A stretch of DNA of 64,000 nucleotides. Origin: Solilutibacter silvestris. GTDB lineage: Bacteria > Pseudomonadota > Gammaproteobacteria > Xanthomonadales > Xanthomonadaceae. The DNA is taken from contig NZ_NPZB01000002.1 of NCBI RefSeq assembly GCF_002895945.1, positions 124,001-188,000 on the forward strand, written 5' to 3'. Numbering within the stretch: the first letter of the stretch is position 1; every line of letters begins with the position of its first letter. The notes beneath the pieces were generated by a model. It made no database searches. It saw only the letters and a list, made by a program, of their open reading frames with translations, and was not told the DNA's origin. Shown here in pieces: positions 28,505 to 37,309 of this stretch. Both the position numbers and the translations under genes were made by a program.

Positions 28505-29029
28505 TCAGGAGCCGCGCCACATCCGCGTGAGCGTGGCGTTGCGGAGGATGAAGTGATGGTAGGTCGCGGCGAGTGCATGCAGGGTGGCGACGATTGCCAG
28601 CAACCAGAACATCAGCTGATGGCGGGACTCCATGATTTCGTGCGCGTCGTCGTTCGGTGCAACCAGATGCGGCAGCTCGAACAGGCCGAACCAGCGCACG
28701 GGATGGTCGCCGTAATTCGACATTAGCCAACCGGTGATCGGGGTGGCGAACAACAGCACGTACAGCAGGAAATGCCCGACCGCGGCGGTGCGTCGCTGCC
28801 ATGGCAGGACGCCGGGCATCGGCGCCGGTCGCCCGGCGTACAGCCGCCATGCCAGCCGCGCGATCGCCAGCGCGAGGATGGTGATGCCGATGGAAACGTG
28901 CAGGCGGATGCTGCCGCGCGGGAGGTCGTCGAGCAGCAGCCCGAGTGCGCCCTGCACGATCAACAAGGCGACGATCAGCCAGTGGAAGCTGCGGCTGACG
29001 CTGCCCCAAGTGTCGGTATTCTTGTGCAT
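28505..29029 (-). CDS. Cytochrome b561 family protein
   Basis: A 174-residue four-helix membrane protein of the bacterial b561 (CybB/YceJ) family, binding two b-type haems and passing electrons between the quinone pool and acceptors such as superoxide. Candidate haem-ligand histidines are in RSFHWL, RLHVSIG, RHQLMFW and TYHHF. The start at 29029 gives the usual short cytoplasmic N-terminus; an open frame continues to 29143 but has no family similarity there. A TAGAAT about 30 bases upstream may be its -10 box. A second b561 gene lies at 29920-30495. Confidence 0.88.
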   Translation of the reverse strand: MHKNTDTWGSVSRSFHWLIVALLIVQGALGLLLDDLPRGSIRLHVSIGITILALAIARLAWRLYAGRPAPMPGVLPWQRRTAAVGHFLLYVLLFATPITGWLMSNYGDHPVRWFGLFELPHLVAPNDDAHEIMESRHQLMFWLLAIVATLHALAATYHHFILRNATLTRMWRGS

Positions 29030-29130
29030 CACGCCGGTTTCCGGATCGGGAGTGCCGACGATTCTAGGCCGGAAGCGCGCGATGTGCCCGTACTGCATGG
29101 AATGCATGGACGTCGCGTCGTGCTTCGACC

Positions 29131-29136
29131 TATCCT
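29131..29136 (+). promoter_or_regulatory. -10 box for leaderless glutaredoxin-like gene
   Basis: TATCCT followed by six bases and ATG at 29143. TGGACG (29107-29112) 18 bases upstream is a plausible -35. Confidence 0.45.
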
Positions 29137-29142
29137 GCGGCA

Positions 29143-29391
29143 ATGGCCCTGACCCTGTTCCAGCGCGACCACTGCCATCTCTGCGATCTTGCGCTGGAGG
29201 TGCTGGCGCAGGCGCGTTGCCCCGAGTTCGACAGCGTCTTCATCGATGGCGACGACGTGCTGGAAGCACGTTACGGCGTGCGCGTGCCCGTGTTGCGCGA
29301 TTCCGAGTCGGCTTCCGAACTGGATTGGCCGTTCGATGTCGCCAGGGTGCGCGCCTTCACTTCACCGGCTGCAATACCACCTTCGTGCTGA
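29143..29391 (+). CDS. Glutaredoxin-like protein (DUF836 type)
   Basis: Small thioredoxin-fold protein of 82 residues. The N-terminal strand and redox motif are clear: LTLFQRDHCHLCDLA with CHLC at residues 11-14; VPVL supplies the cis-proline. It is probably a cytoplasmic thiol-disulfide protein; the partner is unknown. Its last 35 bases overlap the 3' end of the convergent yceI gene, unusual for two real genes but both are well supported. Leaderless start. Confidence 0.8.
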   Translation: MALTLFQRDHCHLCDLALEVLAQARCPEFDSVFIDGDDVLEARYGVRVPVLRDSESASELDWPFDVARVRAFTSPAAIPPSC

Positions 29392-29920
29392 TGGCGATGG
29401 CATCTGGAATCAGTTTGGTATCGGCCCAGTCGCCGGCACCGACGCCGAAATCGAGGCGCTTCACCGAGGCCGTGCCGACCAGCAGCGGCTTCGCGCCCGG
29501 CGTCCAGGTGAATTCCAGCGTGACCGGCCTGCTGATGCCGTGCAGCGACAGCGTGCCGTCAGCGGCGTAGCGACCGCCCCCCAGCGCGCGGAACCTGGTC
29601 GCGACATAGGTGGCTTGCGGGAATTTCGCCGAGGCGAAGAATGATGCGCCGCGCATCTCGCCGTCGTAATCGGGATTGCCGGTGCTGGCAGTGGTGATCG
29701 GGATGGTGACTTCGAGTTTCGCCGTCGCCAGTTGTTGCGGATCGAATGTCATTTTCGTGGCGAAGCCGGGGAATTTCCCGGTGAACACTTCACCCTGGTA
29801 TTTGCCGGCGAAGGCCAGTCCGGAGCCGGGCGCCTGCACGTAATCGGTGGCGAAGGCCGGCGCGGCGAACAGCGCGAGTGCGAGTGTGCAGGTGTTGAAG
29901 ATCGGGGCGGGGCGTGGCAT
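29357..29920 (-). CDS. yceI: YceI family periplasmic protein 1
   Basis: A 187-residue exported lipocalin-like protein: signal peptide 1-24 (cleavage after AFA) and an eight-stranded YceI barrel with FDPQQLATAKLEVTIPITTAST and LSLHGISRPVTLEFTW. Homologues bind polyisoprenoids such as quinone-like lipids. The start codon overlaps the stop of the upstream b561 gene as TGATG, so the two are translationally coupled, matching the E. coli yceJ-yceI pairing. Confidence 0.9.
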   Translation of the reverse strand: MPRPAPIFNTCTLALALFAAPAFATDYVQAPGSGLAFAGKYQGEVFTGKFPGFATKMTFDPQQLATAKLEVTIPITTASTGNPDYDGEMRGASFFASAKFPQATYVATRFRALGGGRYAADGTLSLHGISRPVTLEFTWTPGAKPLLVGTASVKRLDFGVGAGDWADTKLIPDAIAISTKVVLQPVK

Positions 29921-30495
29921 CAGGTGTCTCCTTGGTCATTCGCGCGCAACCAGCCGCGCGGCAACATGCGGGCGAGGGTGGCATCGCGCTGGATGAAGTG
30001 GTGGTACAGGGCAGCACCGGCGTGCAGCACCGCCAGCACGACCATCGTCCAGAACAGGTATTGGTGCACGTTGGCCATGCGTTCGTGCAGGTCGTGGTCG
30101 CGGGCGACGAGTGCGGGAAGATTGATCATCCCGAACCATTGCAGTGGGAAGCCGGCCGCGGAATTGACAATCCAGCCACTGAGCGGCGTCACCAACAGCA
30201 ACGCGTACAGCGCCCAGTGCATCAGTGTCGCGAGCGTGTGCTGCCAGCGCGGCGTGCCTGCAACTTCGGCCGGGGCACCGGCGTAAAGGCGCCACGCCAG
30301 TCGCGCGATCACCAGCGCGAAGATGGTGAGGCCGATCGATTTGTGCAACGCGTAGGTGGCGATCTTGTGCGGGCTGTTGGGCAGGTCGACCATGGTCAGG
30401 CCGAGCCAGCCCATCACGATGATCAGGATGACGATGAGCCAGTGCAGTGTCTTGCTGACGCCGCCCCATTGATCCGATGTGTTCTCCAGCGCCAT
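29920..30495 (-). CDS. Cytochrome b561 (YceJ-like), second copy
   Basis: A 191-residue four-helix dihaem b561 protein, paralogous to 28505-29029; conserved SKTLHWLIV, ALHKSIGL, HDLHERMANVHQYLFW and LYHHFI hold the histidines. The start at 30495 has GGAG seven bases upstream; the longer frame to 30540 overlaps the preceding yceI gene and lacks a ribosome site. It lies between two yceI genes and is coupled to the downstream one, suggesting an electron-transfer unit with isoprenoid- or quinone-binding partners. Confidence 0.9.
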   Translation of the reverse strand: MALENTSDQWGGVSKTLHWLIVILIIVMGWLGLTMVDLPNSPHKIATYALHKSIGLTIFALVIARLAWRLYAGAPAEVAGTPRWQHTLATLMHWALYALLLVTPLSGWIVNSAAGFPLQWFGMINLPALVARDHDLHERMANVHQYLFWTMVVLAVLHAGAALYHHFIQRDATLARMLPRGWLRANDQGDT

Positions 30496-30505
30496 GTCGA
30501 CTCCT

Positions 30506-31129
30506 TTATTGCCGGGCAGATGACGGCGCGTTGTCGCCATCGTGGCGGATCAGTTCGGCTTCGATCCGCAGTTCGACATCATCGCCGACCAGCGAGCGCC
30601 ACGACGTCATCCCGAAATCGCTGCGCTTCAAATGCGCCTGTGCGGAAAAACCGGCGGTGCGACGGAACGGCGGCAGCGGATAGCGCGCGATCTTGTTGAG
30701 CACGAGCTCCATGCAAAACGGGCGGGTGACGCCGTGCAGGGTGAGGTCGCCGCAGGCGGTGCCATGGCTGGCATCGTGGCGGGTGATGGTGGTCGAGACG
30801 AAACGCGCGCGCGGGTAGCGTTTCACGTCGAGGAAGCGCGGCGCGAAGATCGCGGCGGCCCAGCCGGAATCGCCCATGTCGATGCGATCGATCGGCACAT
30901 CCACTTCCAGTCGCGCGCCGCCCCAGTCGTCGGCATCGAACAGCAGGCTGCCTTCGCTGCCGGACACGGTGCCCAGGGCCTTGGAGTAGCCGGCGTGATC
31001 GATGGCGAACAGCACCCGCGTGTGCACCGGGTCGATGGCATAGCGCTGCGGTTCGCCGGCCTGAGCGGTGGCGGCGCAGGCCATGGCGATGGCGGCGGCG
31101 AGTGCCAATGGGAGCGGGTGGCGGTGCAT
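30506..31129 (-). CDS. yceI: YceI family periplasmic protein 2
   Basis: A 207-residue exported YceI-family protein: signal peptide 1-24 (cleavage after AQA), then YAIDPVHTRVLFAIDHAGYSK and DLTLHGVTRPFCMEL, hallmark strands of the lipocalin-like barrel. It contains two mature cysteines (TACGD, PFCME). It is more similar to the classical YceI opening than YceI 1 and is first in the yceI-b561-yceI operon, ten bases before the b561 gene. The start at 31129 has TAGAAT six bases upstream (leaderless pattern). Confidence 0.9.
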   Translation of the reverse strand: MHRHPLPLALAAAIAMACAATAQAGEPQRYAIDPVHTRVLFAIDHAGYSKALGTVSGSEGSLLFDADDWGGARLEVDVPIDRIDMGDSGWAAAIFAPRFLDVKRYPRARFVSTTITRHDASHGTACGDLTLHGVTRPFCMELVLNKIARYPLPPFRRTAGFSAQAHLKRSDFGMTSWRSLVGDDVELRIEAELIRHDGDNAPSSARQ

Positions 31130-31135
31130 GACCGG

Positions 31136-31141
31136 ATTCTA
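31136..31141 (-). promoter_or_regulatory. -10 box for the leaderless yceI operon
   Basis: TAGAAT, six bases, then ATG at 31129 on the minus strand; 5/6 to the consensus. No Shine-Dalgarno sequence and no clear -35. Confidence 0.45.
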
Positions 31142-31237
31142 TGTCAGCACGGGGCGGGCGATGCGGTGGTTGCGGCGCGGCGGCCGTGGCGGTCACACTG
31201 CAGACAGGCGTGGAGGGGAAGTCCACGGGAGGATGGA

Positions 31238-34200
31238 ATGTCCAGCAAGGTTGTCGTCGCGCTGATCGCCGCCGTGGTGTCCTTCGCCGTGGTGGGTGAT
31301 ATCGCAGCGCAGCAGCTGCCGAGCATCCCGCGCATGCGCCTGTTGCGGGTGATCGACGGCCTGCCATCGAATGAATTGACCGACATCGCGCGCGATCGCG
31401 AGGGTTTCATCTGGATGGCGACGCCCGACGGCCTGGTGCGTTACGACGGCAGCGGCCTGCGCATCTGGCGGCCGGAAGGCGATGCCAGCAAGGGCTTGCC
31501 TGGAGGTGAAATCAACCGCGTTCACGTCGACGCGCGCAACCGCCTGTGGGTGGGGGTGGCCGATCATGGTGCGGTGATGCTGGATGCGCAGCGCAAGACG
31601 ATCACCCGCTACGACGCTGCAATCGCGGGATTCGCAAGCCAGAACATCTATGCCATTACCAGTCGCGGGGATGATGTGTGGATGGGCACCGGCAGCGATG
31701 GCCTGTATCACCTCGACGCCGCCGGCCGCATCCACCCCTTGCGCAACGATCCGAAAGATCCCGCCAGCCTGCCCGCGGATACCGTGCCGTCATTGTCGTT
31801 CGCATCCGATGGCACGTTGTGGATCGGGACCGTGGCCGGGCTCGCGCGCTTGCGCGACGGGCGCATCGAACGCGTCGCGCTGCCCGGTGCTGCACCGACG
31901 CCGATCATCTACCACGTGTGCGCGACGGGACGCGGTGTATGGGTCGGGGCGGCCAGCGGTGTCTACTATCTCGATGCCGATGGCCATTGGCACACGCCAT
32001 TCTGGAGTACGCAGTTCCAGCGGCCGAACGCAGCGTTGCGCATCGTGCCGGACCGTGGTGGCGAACTGTGGATCGGCAGCCAGAAGCGCCTGTGGCATGT
32101 GGTGCCGGGACAGGCCCCGATGCCGATCGATCCCGAAGGGCGTCCGATCGAGCTTGTGGTCAATGGCGTGGTGGTCGGGCCGAACGGCGAGGTGTGGGCG
32201 GGCGCGCCGCAGACCGGACTCGGTTACCTGCGTCCGGATTGGCGCAGCATCGCGGAGTTGCGTTATGGCGCCGGCGCACTCGATCTCGCGGGGATGATGT
32301 ATCGCGGCATTGGCCTCGGCGGCGATGGCAGCGCGTGGCTGGCCGGCGACGATGGCGACATCGAACGCGTGACCCGAGATGGTCGGCTTGAACGTATTCC
32401 GGCGCAGACCCGGCAACGATTGGCAGGCACGCATCCGTTCTCGATCCAGCCGACGCGCGATGGCGGACTGTGGATCGGCGAACGCAATGGGCTCTTTCGC
32501 GTCGAAGGTGATGGCAAGATGCGCTCGTGGCTGGCGGATGCCGGCGCGCAGGCGCCACCGGGTCCCCGCGTGAATCGCGTGCGCGAAGCGGAGGATGGCA
32601 GCCTGTGGTTGCTGGCGAGCGGTGGCGCGCAACAGCGCGATGCGCAGGGCCGGGTGTTGCGCACGATCACAGCCGAAGACCAACAGTTGCCGCGGGAATT
32701 GGTGCTCGATGCCGCAGGCACGCCTTGGGCGATCATCGGCAAAGAGATCCTGCGCGTCGATGTCGTCGGCAATCGTTTCGTCGCCGTGCCCGATTTGCGC
32801 GGCGACGAAACCTATTCCCTGGGGTTCGATCACGCTGGCGGCTTGTGGGTGCATCGTCGCAGTGGGCTGGCGCACTATCGCGTGCATAACAGCAACGGCA
32901 GTCCACGCAATGACAGTTGGCGGCGCGATGCCTTCGTTGCCACCGCGCCAGCGGGATTGCCGCAGGTCGACAGTTCGGCGTTGCTGGTCGATCCGCGTGG
33001 GCGGGTCTGGCTCACGACCCGTCGCGGACTGTTGCGTTGGGATCCGCAAGTGCGTCAGTTGCACCATGTCGGCAGCGAACATGGTTTGCAGAACCAGGAT
33101 TTCTTCTTCAGCGGCGGCAGCGCGGTGATGGGCAAGGATGGCCGCCTGGTGGCATCGACCCAGGCCGGCACTGTCGTGTTGGTCGATACCTTGGCAAACG
33201 ATCCGCCTTTGCACACGCCGTTGCTCGCGGGCGCGACCATCGAAGCGCGCCGCGATGGCCAGTGGAGCGCGCTCGATCCCGATACCGCGCGATTGGCGCC
33301 GGAGGATCACGAAGTGCGTGCGGCGATGCACCTCCTCGCCTACGAGAACCCCGCCGGCAACCACTACTGGACGCGGCTGGATGGCGTGGATCGCGATTGG
33401 GTGGACCAGGGGGCGACGCCGGAGCGCATCTTCACCGGCCTGGGTGCGGGTCGCCATCGCTTGCGTGTGCGTGCGCAGGACGCCTTCGGCAATCCGGCGC
33501 GGGAACAGCAATTGCATTTCGATGTGCGGGCGCCGTGGTGGTGGACCTCGTGGGCAAAACTGGCGTGGCTGGTGTGTGCATTGGTGTTGCTGGCGCTGGG
33601 TGTGCGGGCGTGGCGCAGGCGCCGCGACCAGCAGCGCGCATTCCGCGATGCCGAACAGCGACGCACGATCGCCGAAGAGGCCTCGCTGGCGAAGACGCGC
33701 TTCCTTGCCACGCTCGGTCACGAGATCCGCACGCCGATGACGGGCGTGCTCGGCATGTCGGAACTGCTGGAGGCGACTCCGCTCGACGAGCGCCAACACA
33801 GCCAGGTGCGCACGATCCGACGTGCCGGCGAGCATCTGCTGAAATTGGTCGACGATGCGCTCGACCTGGCGCGGATCGAAGCCGGGCGCATCGAGCTTGC
33901 CGATGTGCCGTTCGACCTCGGTGCGCTGGTCTCCGATGTCCGCGATTGGGCCGCGCCGAATGCCTTGCGCAAGGGATTGATGTTCGCCGCGACAGTGGAC
34001 GACGACGTGCCGCCGGCATTGCGCGGCGACGTGGTGCGGGTACGGCAGATCCTGCTCAACCTGATCGGCAATGCCATCAAGTTCACCGAGCAGGGACGCA
34101 TCGAACTGCACGTCAGGCGTGGTGAGCCGCAGGGCGTCATCGTCGAAGTGCGCGATACCGGGCCGGGCATGAATGCCGAACAGCAGGCGCGGTTGTTTCG

Positions 34201-34780
34201 TCGCTTCGAGCAGGCGGAAGGTGCACGCACCAACGAACGCTATGGCGGCAGTGGCTTGGGATTGGCGATCAGCCAGGAACTTGCCAGTGCGATGGGTGGC
34301 GCCATCGCCATCGACAGTGCGCCCGGTGCAGGCGCGCGCTTCCGGGTGACGCTGCCGCTGCCACGCGCCGACGGCGTCCCGTTGCCGGATGTACGCGCGG
34401 CCACCGAACCTTCATCGCAACGCCAGCTGCGCCTGTTGATGGTGGAGGACGATCTCGTCATCGCCGAGGTATTGGCGGGAATGTTGCAGGCGCAAGGGCA
34501 TCATGTGGTGCATGCGCCGCACGGGCTCGCGGCGTTGACCGAAGCGGCGAGCGGAAGTTTCGATGCCGCCTTGCTCGATCTCGACCTGCCCGGCATGGAT
34601 GGTTTCGATCTCGCGCGCACGCTGCGCGGCAACGGTTTCGATGGGCGCTTGCTGGCGGTGACGGCGCGCGCCGACGCCGAAGCGGAAACGCTGGCGCGCT
34701 CCGCCGGGTTTGACAGCTTTCTGCGCAAGCCGGTGACCGGCAGTCTGTTGTCGCGCGCGCTGGATGCACTAATGCGTTGA
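31238..34780 (+). CDS. Hybrid sensor histidine kinase, propeller type
   Basis: A 1180-residue hybrid two-component protein. An N-terminal signal segment (about 1-25) is followed by a periplasmic sensor of two-component-regulator propeller blades (for example GLPSNELTDIARDREGFIWM, DDVWMGTGSDGLYHLD, DGTLWIGTVAGLARL), a Y_Y_Y domain (about 690-765), and one membrane helix (WAKLAWLVCALVLLALGV). Next come HisKA with phospho-accepting His828 in TLGHEIRTP, HATPase_c (NAIKFTEQG, DTGPGMN, GGSGLGLAI) and a receiver domain with Asp1114 in LLDLDLPG and Lys in FLRKP. No DNA-binding domain follows, so output must go through another protein. GGGAGGA precedes the ATG at 31238. Confidence 0.93.
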   Translation: MSSKVVVALIAAVVSFAVVGDIAAQQLPSIPRMRLLRVIDGLPSNELTDIARDREGFIWMATPDGLVRYDGSGLRIWRPEGDASKGLPGGEINRVHVDARNRLWVGVADHGAVMLDAQRKTITRYDAAIAGFASQNIYAITSRGDDVWMGTGSDGLYHLDAAGRIHPLRNDPKDPASLPADTVPSLSFASDGTLWIGTVAGLARLRDGRIERVALPGAAPTPIIYHVCATGRGVWVGAASGVYYLDADGHWHTPFWSTQFQRPNAALRIVPDRGGELWIGSQKRLWHVVPGQAPMPIDPEGRPIELVVNGVVVGPNGEVWAGAPQTGLGYLRPDWRSIAELRYGAGALDLAGMMYRGIGLGGDGSAWLAGDDGDIERVTRDGRLERIPAQTRQRLAGTHPFSIQPTRDGGLWIGERNGLFRVEGDGKMRSWLADAGAQAPPGPRVNRVREAEDGSLWLLASGGAQQRDAQGRVLRTITAEDQQLPRELVLDAAGTPWAIIGKEILRVDVVGNRFVAVPDLRGDETYSLGFDHAGGLWVHRRSGLAHYRVHNSNGSPRNDSWRRDAFVATAPAGLPQVDSSALLVDPRGRVWLTTRRGLLRWDPQVRQLHHVGSEHGLQNQDFFFSGGSAVMGKDGRLVASTQAGTVVLVDTLANDPPLHTPLLAGATIEARRDGQWSALDPDTARLAPEDHEVRAAMHLLAYENPAGNHYWTRLDGVDRDWVDQGATPERIFTGLGAGRHRLRVRAQDAFGNPAREQQLHFDVRAPWWWTSWAKLAWLVCALVLLALGVRAWRRRRDQQRAFRDAEQRRTIAEEASLAKTRFLATLGHEIRTPMTGVLGMSELLEATPLDERQHSQVRTIRRAGEHLLKLVDDALDLARIEAGRIELADVPFDLGALVSDVRDWAAPNALRKGLMFAATVDDDVPPALRGDVVRVRQILLNLIGNAIKFTEQGRIELHVRRGEPQGVIVEVRDTGPGMNAEQQARLFRRFEQAEGARTNERYGGSGLGLAISQELASAMGGAIAIDSAPGAGARFRVTLPLPRADGVPLPDVRAATEPSSQRQLRLLMVEDDLVIAEVLAGMLQAQGHHVVHAPHGLAALTEAASGSFDAALLDLDLPGMDGFDLARTLRGNGFDGRLLAVTARADAEAETLARSAGFDSFLRKPVTGSLLSRALDALMR

Positions 34781-35833
34781 CTGCGTGCGATCGACATCCT
34801 TGAGGAATTTGATCAGCCCGTTCATGTAGATCGGCTGGTCGTCGTACATCGCCATGTGGCCGCTGTTCGGGCCTTCCAGGTAGCGTCCGCGCGGGAATTT
34901 CTTCGACATCATGCGCATGAAGGCGGGATCCATGGTGTCGTAACGACCGGCGATCACCAGTGTCGGCACCGTGATCTTCTTCAGATCGGTGGTGCGATCC
35001 CATTGCTCGAGGATGCCGCTGGCGCCCATCTCGCTTGGCCCCTGCATCGGCACGTAGACTTTCTTGTTGATGTGCGCGAACGAACGCAGCACGGGTTCGG
35101 GCCATTGAGCAGACGGTTTGCGCAGGATGTGCTGTTCGTAGAACGGTTGCAGCAATTCCTCGTAGCGCGGATCGTCGTAGTGCTTGGCGGCTTCCAGCGC
35201 GAGGATTTCCTTCAGCGCCTTCTGGTCCATCTGCGGCATCAAGACATCGTGCGCGTAGCGGTTGTACGCCGGGATGCTCGACATCATGTTGGAGATGACC
35301 AGGCCTTTGAGGTTCTTCTGGTATTTCAGCGCATATTCCATCGCCAGCACGCCGCCCCAGGAATGGCCGAGCAGGTAGAAGTTGCTGGAATCGAGGCCGA
35401 GCGCCTTGCGCACCTGTTCCACTTCCTCGACGAAGCGCGAGGTATCGAGCAGGCGCGGATCATTCGGTTGGTCGCTGTAGGCGGAACCGAGCTGGTCGTA
35501 GTAGTAATACTCGATGCCCGCGGCCGGCAGCCAGGAATCCATTTCTTCGAAATACTCGTGCGTCGCGCCGGGACCACCGTGCAGTAACAGCAGCTTGATG
35601 CGCGGATTGTTGCCGACGCGCTTGGTCCAGACCTTGAAGGTGCCGAAACTGGTCTTGACCGGGATCATCCGCACGCCGCCGCTCCATGCGTCGCTGCGGC
35701 CACTGTTGTCGAAATAGTTCGCGGACGGATGTTGCGCGGAACGCGACGGTTCCTTTGCCAGCGCCGAACCCGGCACCGCCAGCAGCAATGCCAGCAGTAT
35801 CGATATGACTTGCCTGATCGGAAGCAGCGCCAT
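34769..35833 (-). CDS. Exported proline iminopeptidase family hydrolase
   Basis: A 354-residue S33-family alpha/beta hydrolase. A signal peptide (1-26, cleavage near ALA) predicts periplasmic location. The oxyanion motif HGGPG, nucleophile elbow GHSWGG, Asp in GRYDTMDP and His in NSGHMAM complete the catalytic set; it is expected to release N-terminal proline or act on related peptides. AGGGG precedes the start at 35833, which is preferred over longer in-frame starts lying in hemE. It is convergent with the sensor kinase, overlapping its end by 12 bases. Confidence 0.88.
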   Translation of the reverse strand: MALLPIRQVISILLALLLAVPGSALAKEPSRSAQHPSANYFDNSGRSDAWSGGVRMIPVKTSFGTFKVWTKRVGNNPRIKLLLLHGGPGATHEYFEEMDSWLPAAGIEYYYYDQLGSAYSDQPNDPRLLDTSRFVEEVEQVRKALGLDSSNFYLLGHSWGGVLAMEYALKYQKNLKGLVISNMMSSIPAYNRYAHDVLMPQMDQKALKEILALEAAKHYDDPRYEELLQPFYEQHILRKPSAQWPEPVLRSFAHINKKVYVPMQGPSEMGASGILEQWDRTTDLKKITVPTLVIAGRYDTMDPAFMRMMSKKFPRGRYLEGPNSGHMAMYDDQPIYMNGLIKFLKDVDRTQSTH

Positions 35834-35891
35834 CGCCGAACCCCTCGCAGTGGAATTCCACGAGTCTGGCGTGATGGCCGTGCCGCCGCAA

Positions 35892-37010
35892 CTAGCCGAG
35901 TCGACGTTCCCGGCTGGCCGCGTGCACTTCATCCACCAGCACGCGCACGTGTTCCGGATCCATGTCCGGCGCCATGCCGTGGCCGAGGTTGAAGACGTGG
36001 CCGTCGCGCGATCCGCCGTTGCCCTTGGCGTAGCTGTCGAGCGCGGTGCGCACTTCGCGACGGATGGTGCCGGGAGATGCGTAGAGCGTCGCCGGATCGA
36101 GGTTGCCCTGCAGTGCGACCTTGCCCTGGGTGCGCAGGCAGGCGCCATGCAGCGATACCGTCCAGTCGACACCCACAGCATCGGTGCCGGTATCGGCGAG
36201 TTCGGACAGATAGGGGCCGTTGCCCTTGCCGAACAGAATTAGAGGTGTGTGCGCAACGGACAAGCCGTTGCTTGGTGGCGTGCGTTCCGCGCCATCGCCG
36301 CGCTGCAATTCGCTGGCAATGCGCTTGAGGTAGCGCAGCGAGAATTCGCGATACATCGCCGGTGACAACACGCCGCCCCAGGTATCGAACACCTGCAGTG
36401 CTTGCGCGCCGGCTGCGCGTTGCGCCGAGAGATAGGCGATCACCGCGTCGGTGACGACGCCGAGCAGGCGATGCAGTGCCGCCGGATCGTTCAGGGCCAT
36501 CGCCTTGATGCGGCCGAAGTCGCTGCCACCGCGCCCTTCGATCATGTAGCAGGCGATGGTCCACGGGCTGCCGGAAAAACCGATCAGCGGCACCTTGCCG
36601 TCGAGCTCGCGGCGGATCACGCGCACCGCGTCCATCACGTAGCGCAGGTCGGTTTCCATGTCCGGCACTGCGAGGCGCGCAATGTCGTCGTGGCTGCGCA
36701 CCGGGCGCTCGAACTTCGGGCCTTCGCCATCGACGAAATGCAGGCCGAGGCCCATCGCGTCGGGGATGGTGAGGATGTCGCTGAAGAGGATCGCGGCGTC
36801 GAGGTCGAAACGCTGCAGCGGCTGCAAGGTCACCTCGCAGGCGATCTCCGGGTTCTTCGCCATCGCCAGGAAACTGCCGGCGCGCTGGCGGGTGGCGCGG
36901 TATTCCGGCAGGTAGCGCCCGGCCTGGCGCATCAGCCACACCGGCGTGCGGTCCACGGGTTCGCGGCGCAAGGCGCGCAGGAAACGATCGTTCTGGAGAG
37001 GTGCGTTCAT
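35892..37010 (-). CDS. hemE: Uroporphyrinogen decarboxylase
   Basis: Cytoplasmic haem-pathway enzyme decarboxylating the four acetates of uroporphyrinogen III. Signature blocks are [16 protein letters not shown] (substrate site) and [16 protein letters not shown]. At 372 residues it is longer than the usual 354-355; compared with E. coli, eleven extra residues ([11 protein letters not shown]) sit between AERTP and LILFGKG, encoded around 36250-36282 and carrying a DNA palindrome. The start at 37010 is the first Met before the family N-terminus ([11 protein letters not shown]). The gene follows the WGR-like gene by 17 bases and is last in the aroK-aroB-WGR-hemE series. Confidence 0.93.
   Translation of the reverse strand: MNAPLQNDRFLRALRREPVDRTPVWLMRQAGRYLPEYRATRQRAGSFLAMAKNPEIACEVTLQPLQRFDLDAAILFSDILTIPDAMGLGLHFVDGEGPKFERPVRSHDDIARLAVPDMETDLRYVMDAVRVIRRELDGKVPLIGFSGSPWTIACYMIEGRGGSDFGRIKAMALNDPAALHRLLGVVTDAVIAYLSAQRAAGAQALQVFDTWGGVLSPAMYREFSLRYLKRIASELQRGDGAERTPPSNGLSVAHTPLILFGKGNGPYLSELADTGTDAVGVDWTVSLHGACLRTQGKVALQGNLDPATLYASPGTIRREVRTALDSYAKGNGGSRDGHVFNLGHGMAPDMDPEHVRVLVDEVHAASRERRLG
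36253..36271. repeat. Hairpin inside in-frame insertion of hemE
   Basis: GCAACGG/CCGTTGC, a perfect 7-bp stem with 5-base loop ACAAG, at the centre of the 33-base segment that encodes the extra residues of HemE. The reading frame is kept through it. It resembles a small palindromic element inserted into a protein-coding gene. Confidence 0.5.
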
Positions 37011-37027
37011 TTCATTCCAACAATGGG

Positions 37028-37282
37028 TCAGCGCGGGCCATCGAAGCCGGAGGCGAACATCAGCTGGAAGCCTTTCTTCAGCTGGGCATCGCGGGCTTTT
37101 TCGATCGCGGAAAGGGCGGCGGCCTGGTCGGGGAACTGCTCGCGGCGGAGCGTGCTGCGCGCGCCCTGCTGGCCGGTTTCGCGCACCAGCTCCCAACCCC
37201 CGAAGAGATCAGGCTGGAGCATGAGCTGGACGAAGCGTGGCGCTTCGTGGCCGTCGGGCCGTTGTTGCAGCAGGAGACGCAT
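37028..37282 (-). CDS. Small WGR-domain-like protein
   Basis: An 84-residue protein with a segment resembling a WGR domain: [25 protein letters not shown] followed by alternating strands and a helix ([18 protein letters not shown]). WGR domains bind nucleic acid in PARP-like and other proteins, but stand-alone bacterial versions have no assigned role. It sits between aroB (27 bases) and hemE (17 bases) on the same strand, so it is probably co-transcribed. The family assignment is by eye and moderate. Confidence 0.6.
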   Translation of the reverse strand: MRLLLQQRPDGHEAPRFVQLMLQPDLFGGWELVRETGQQGARSTLRREQFPDQAAALSAIEKARDAQLKKGFQLMFASGFDGPR

Positions 37283-37309
37283 GTGCGAATTGTACGGCGT
37301 CGCCGCCGA

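Noticed and set aside
30542-31237. Upstream extension of the sensor kinase by 232 codons
   Set aside because: It runs antisense through yceI, lacks similarity, and a good ribosome site and signal peptide occur at 31238.
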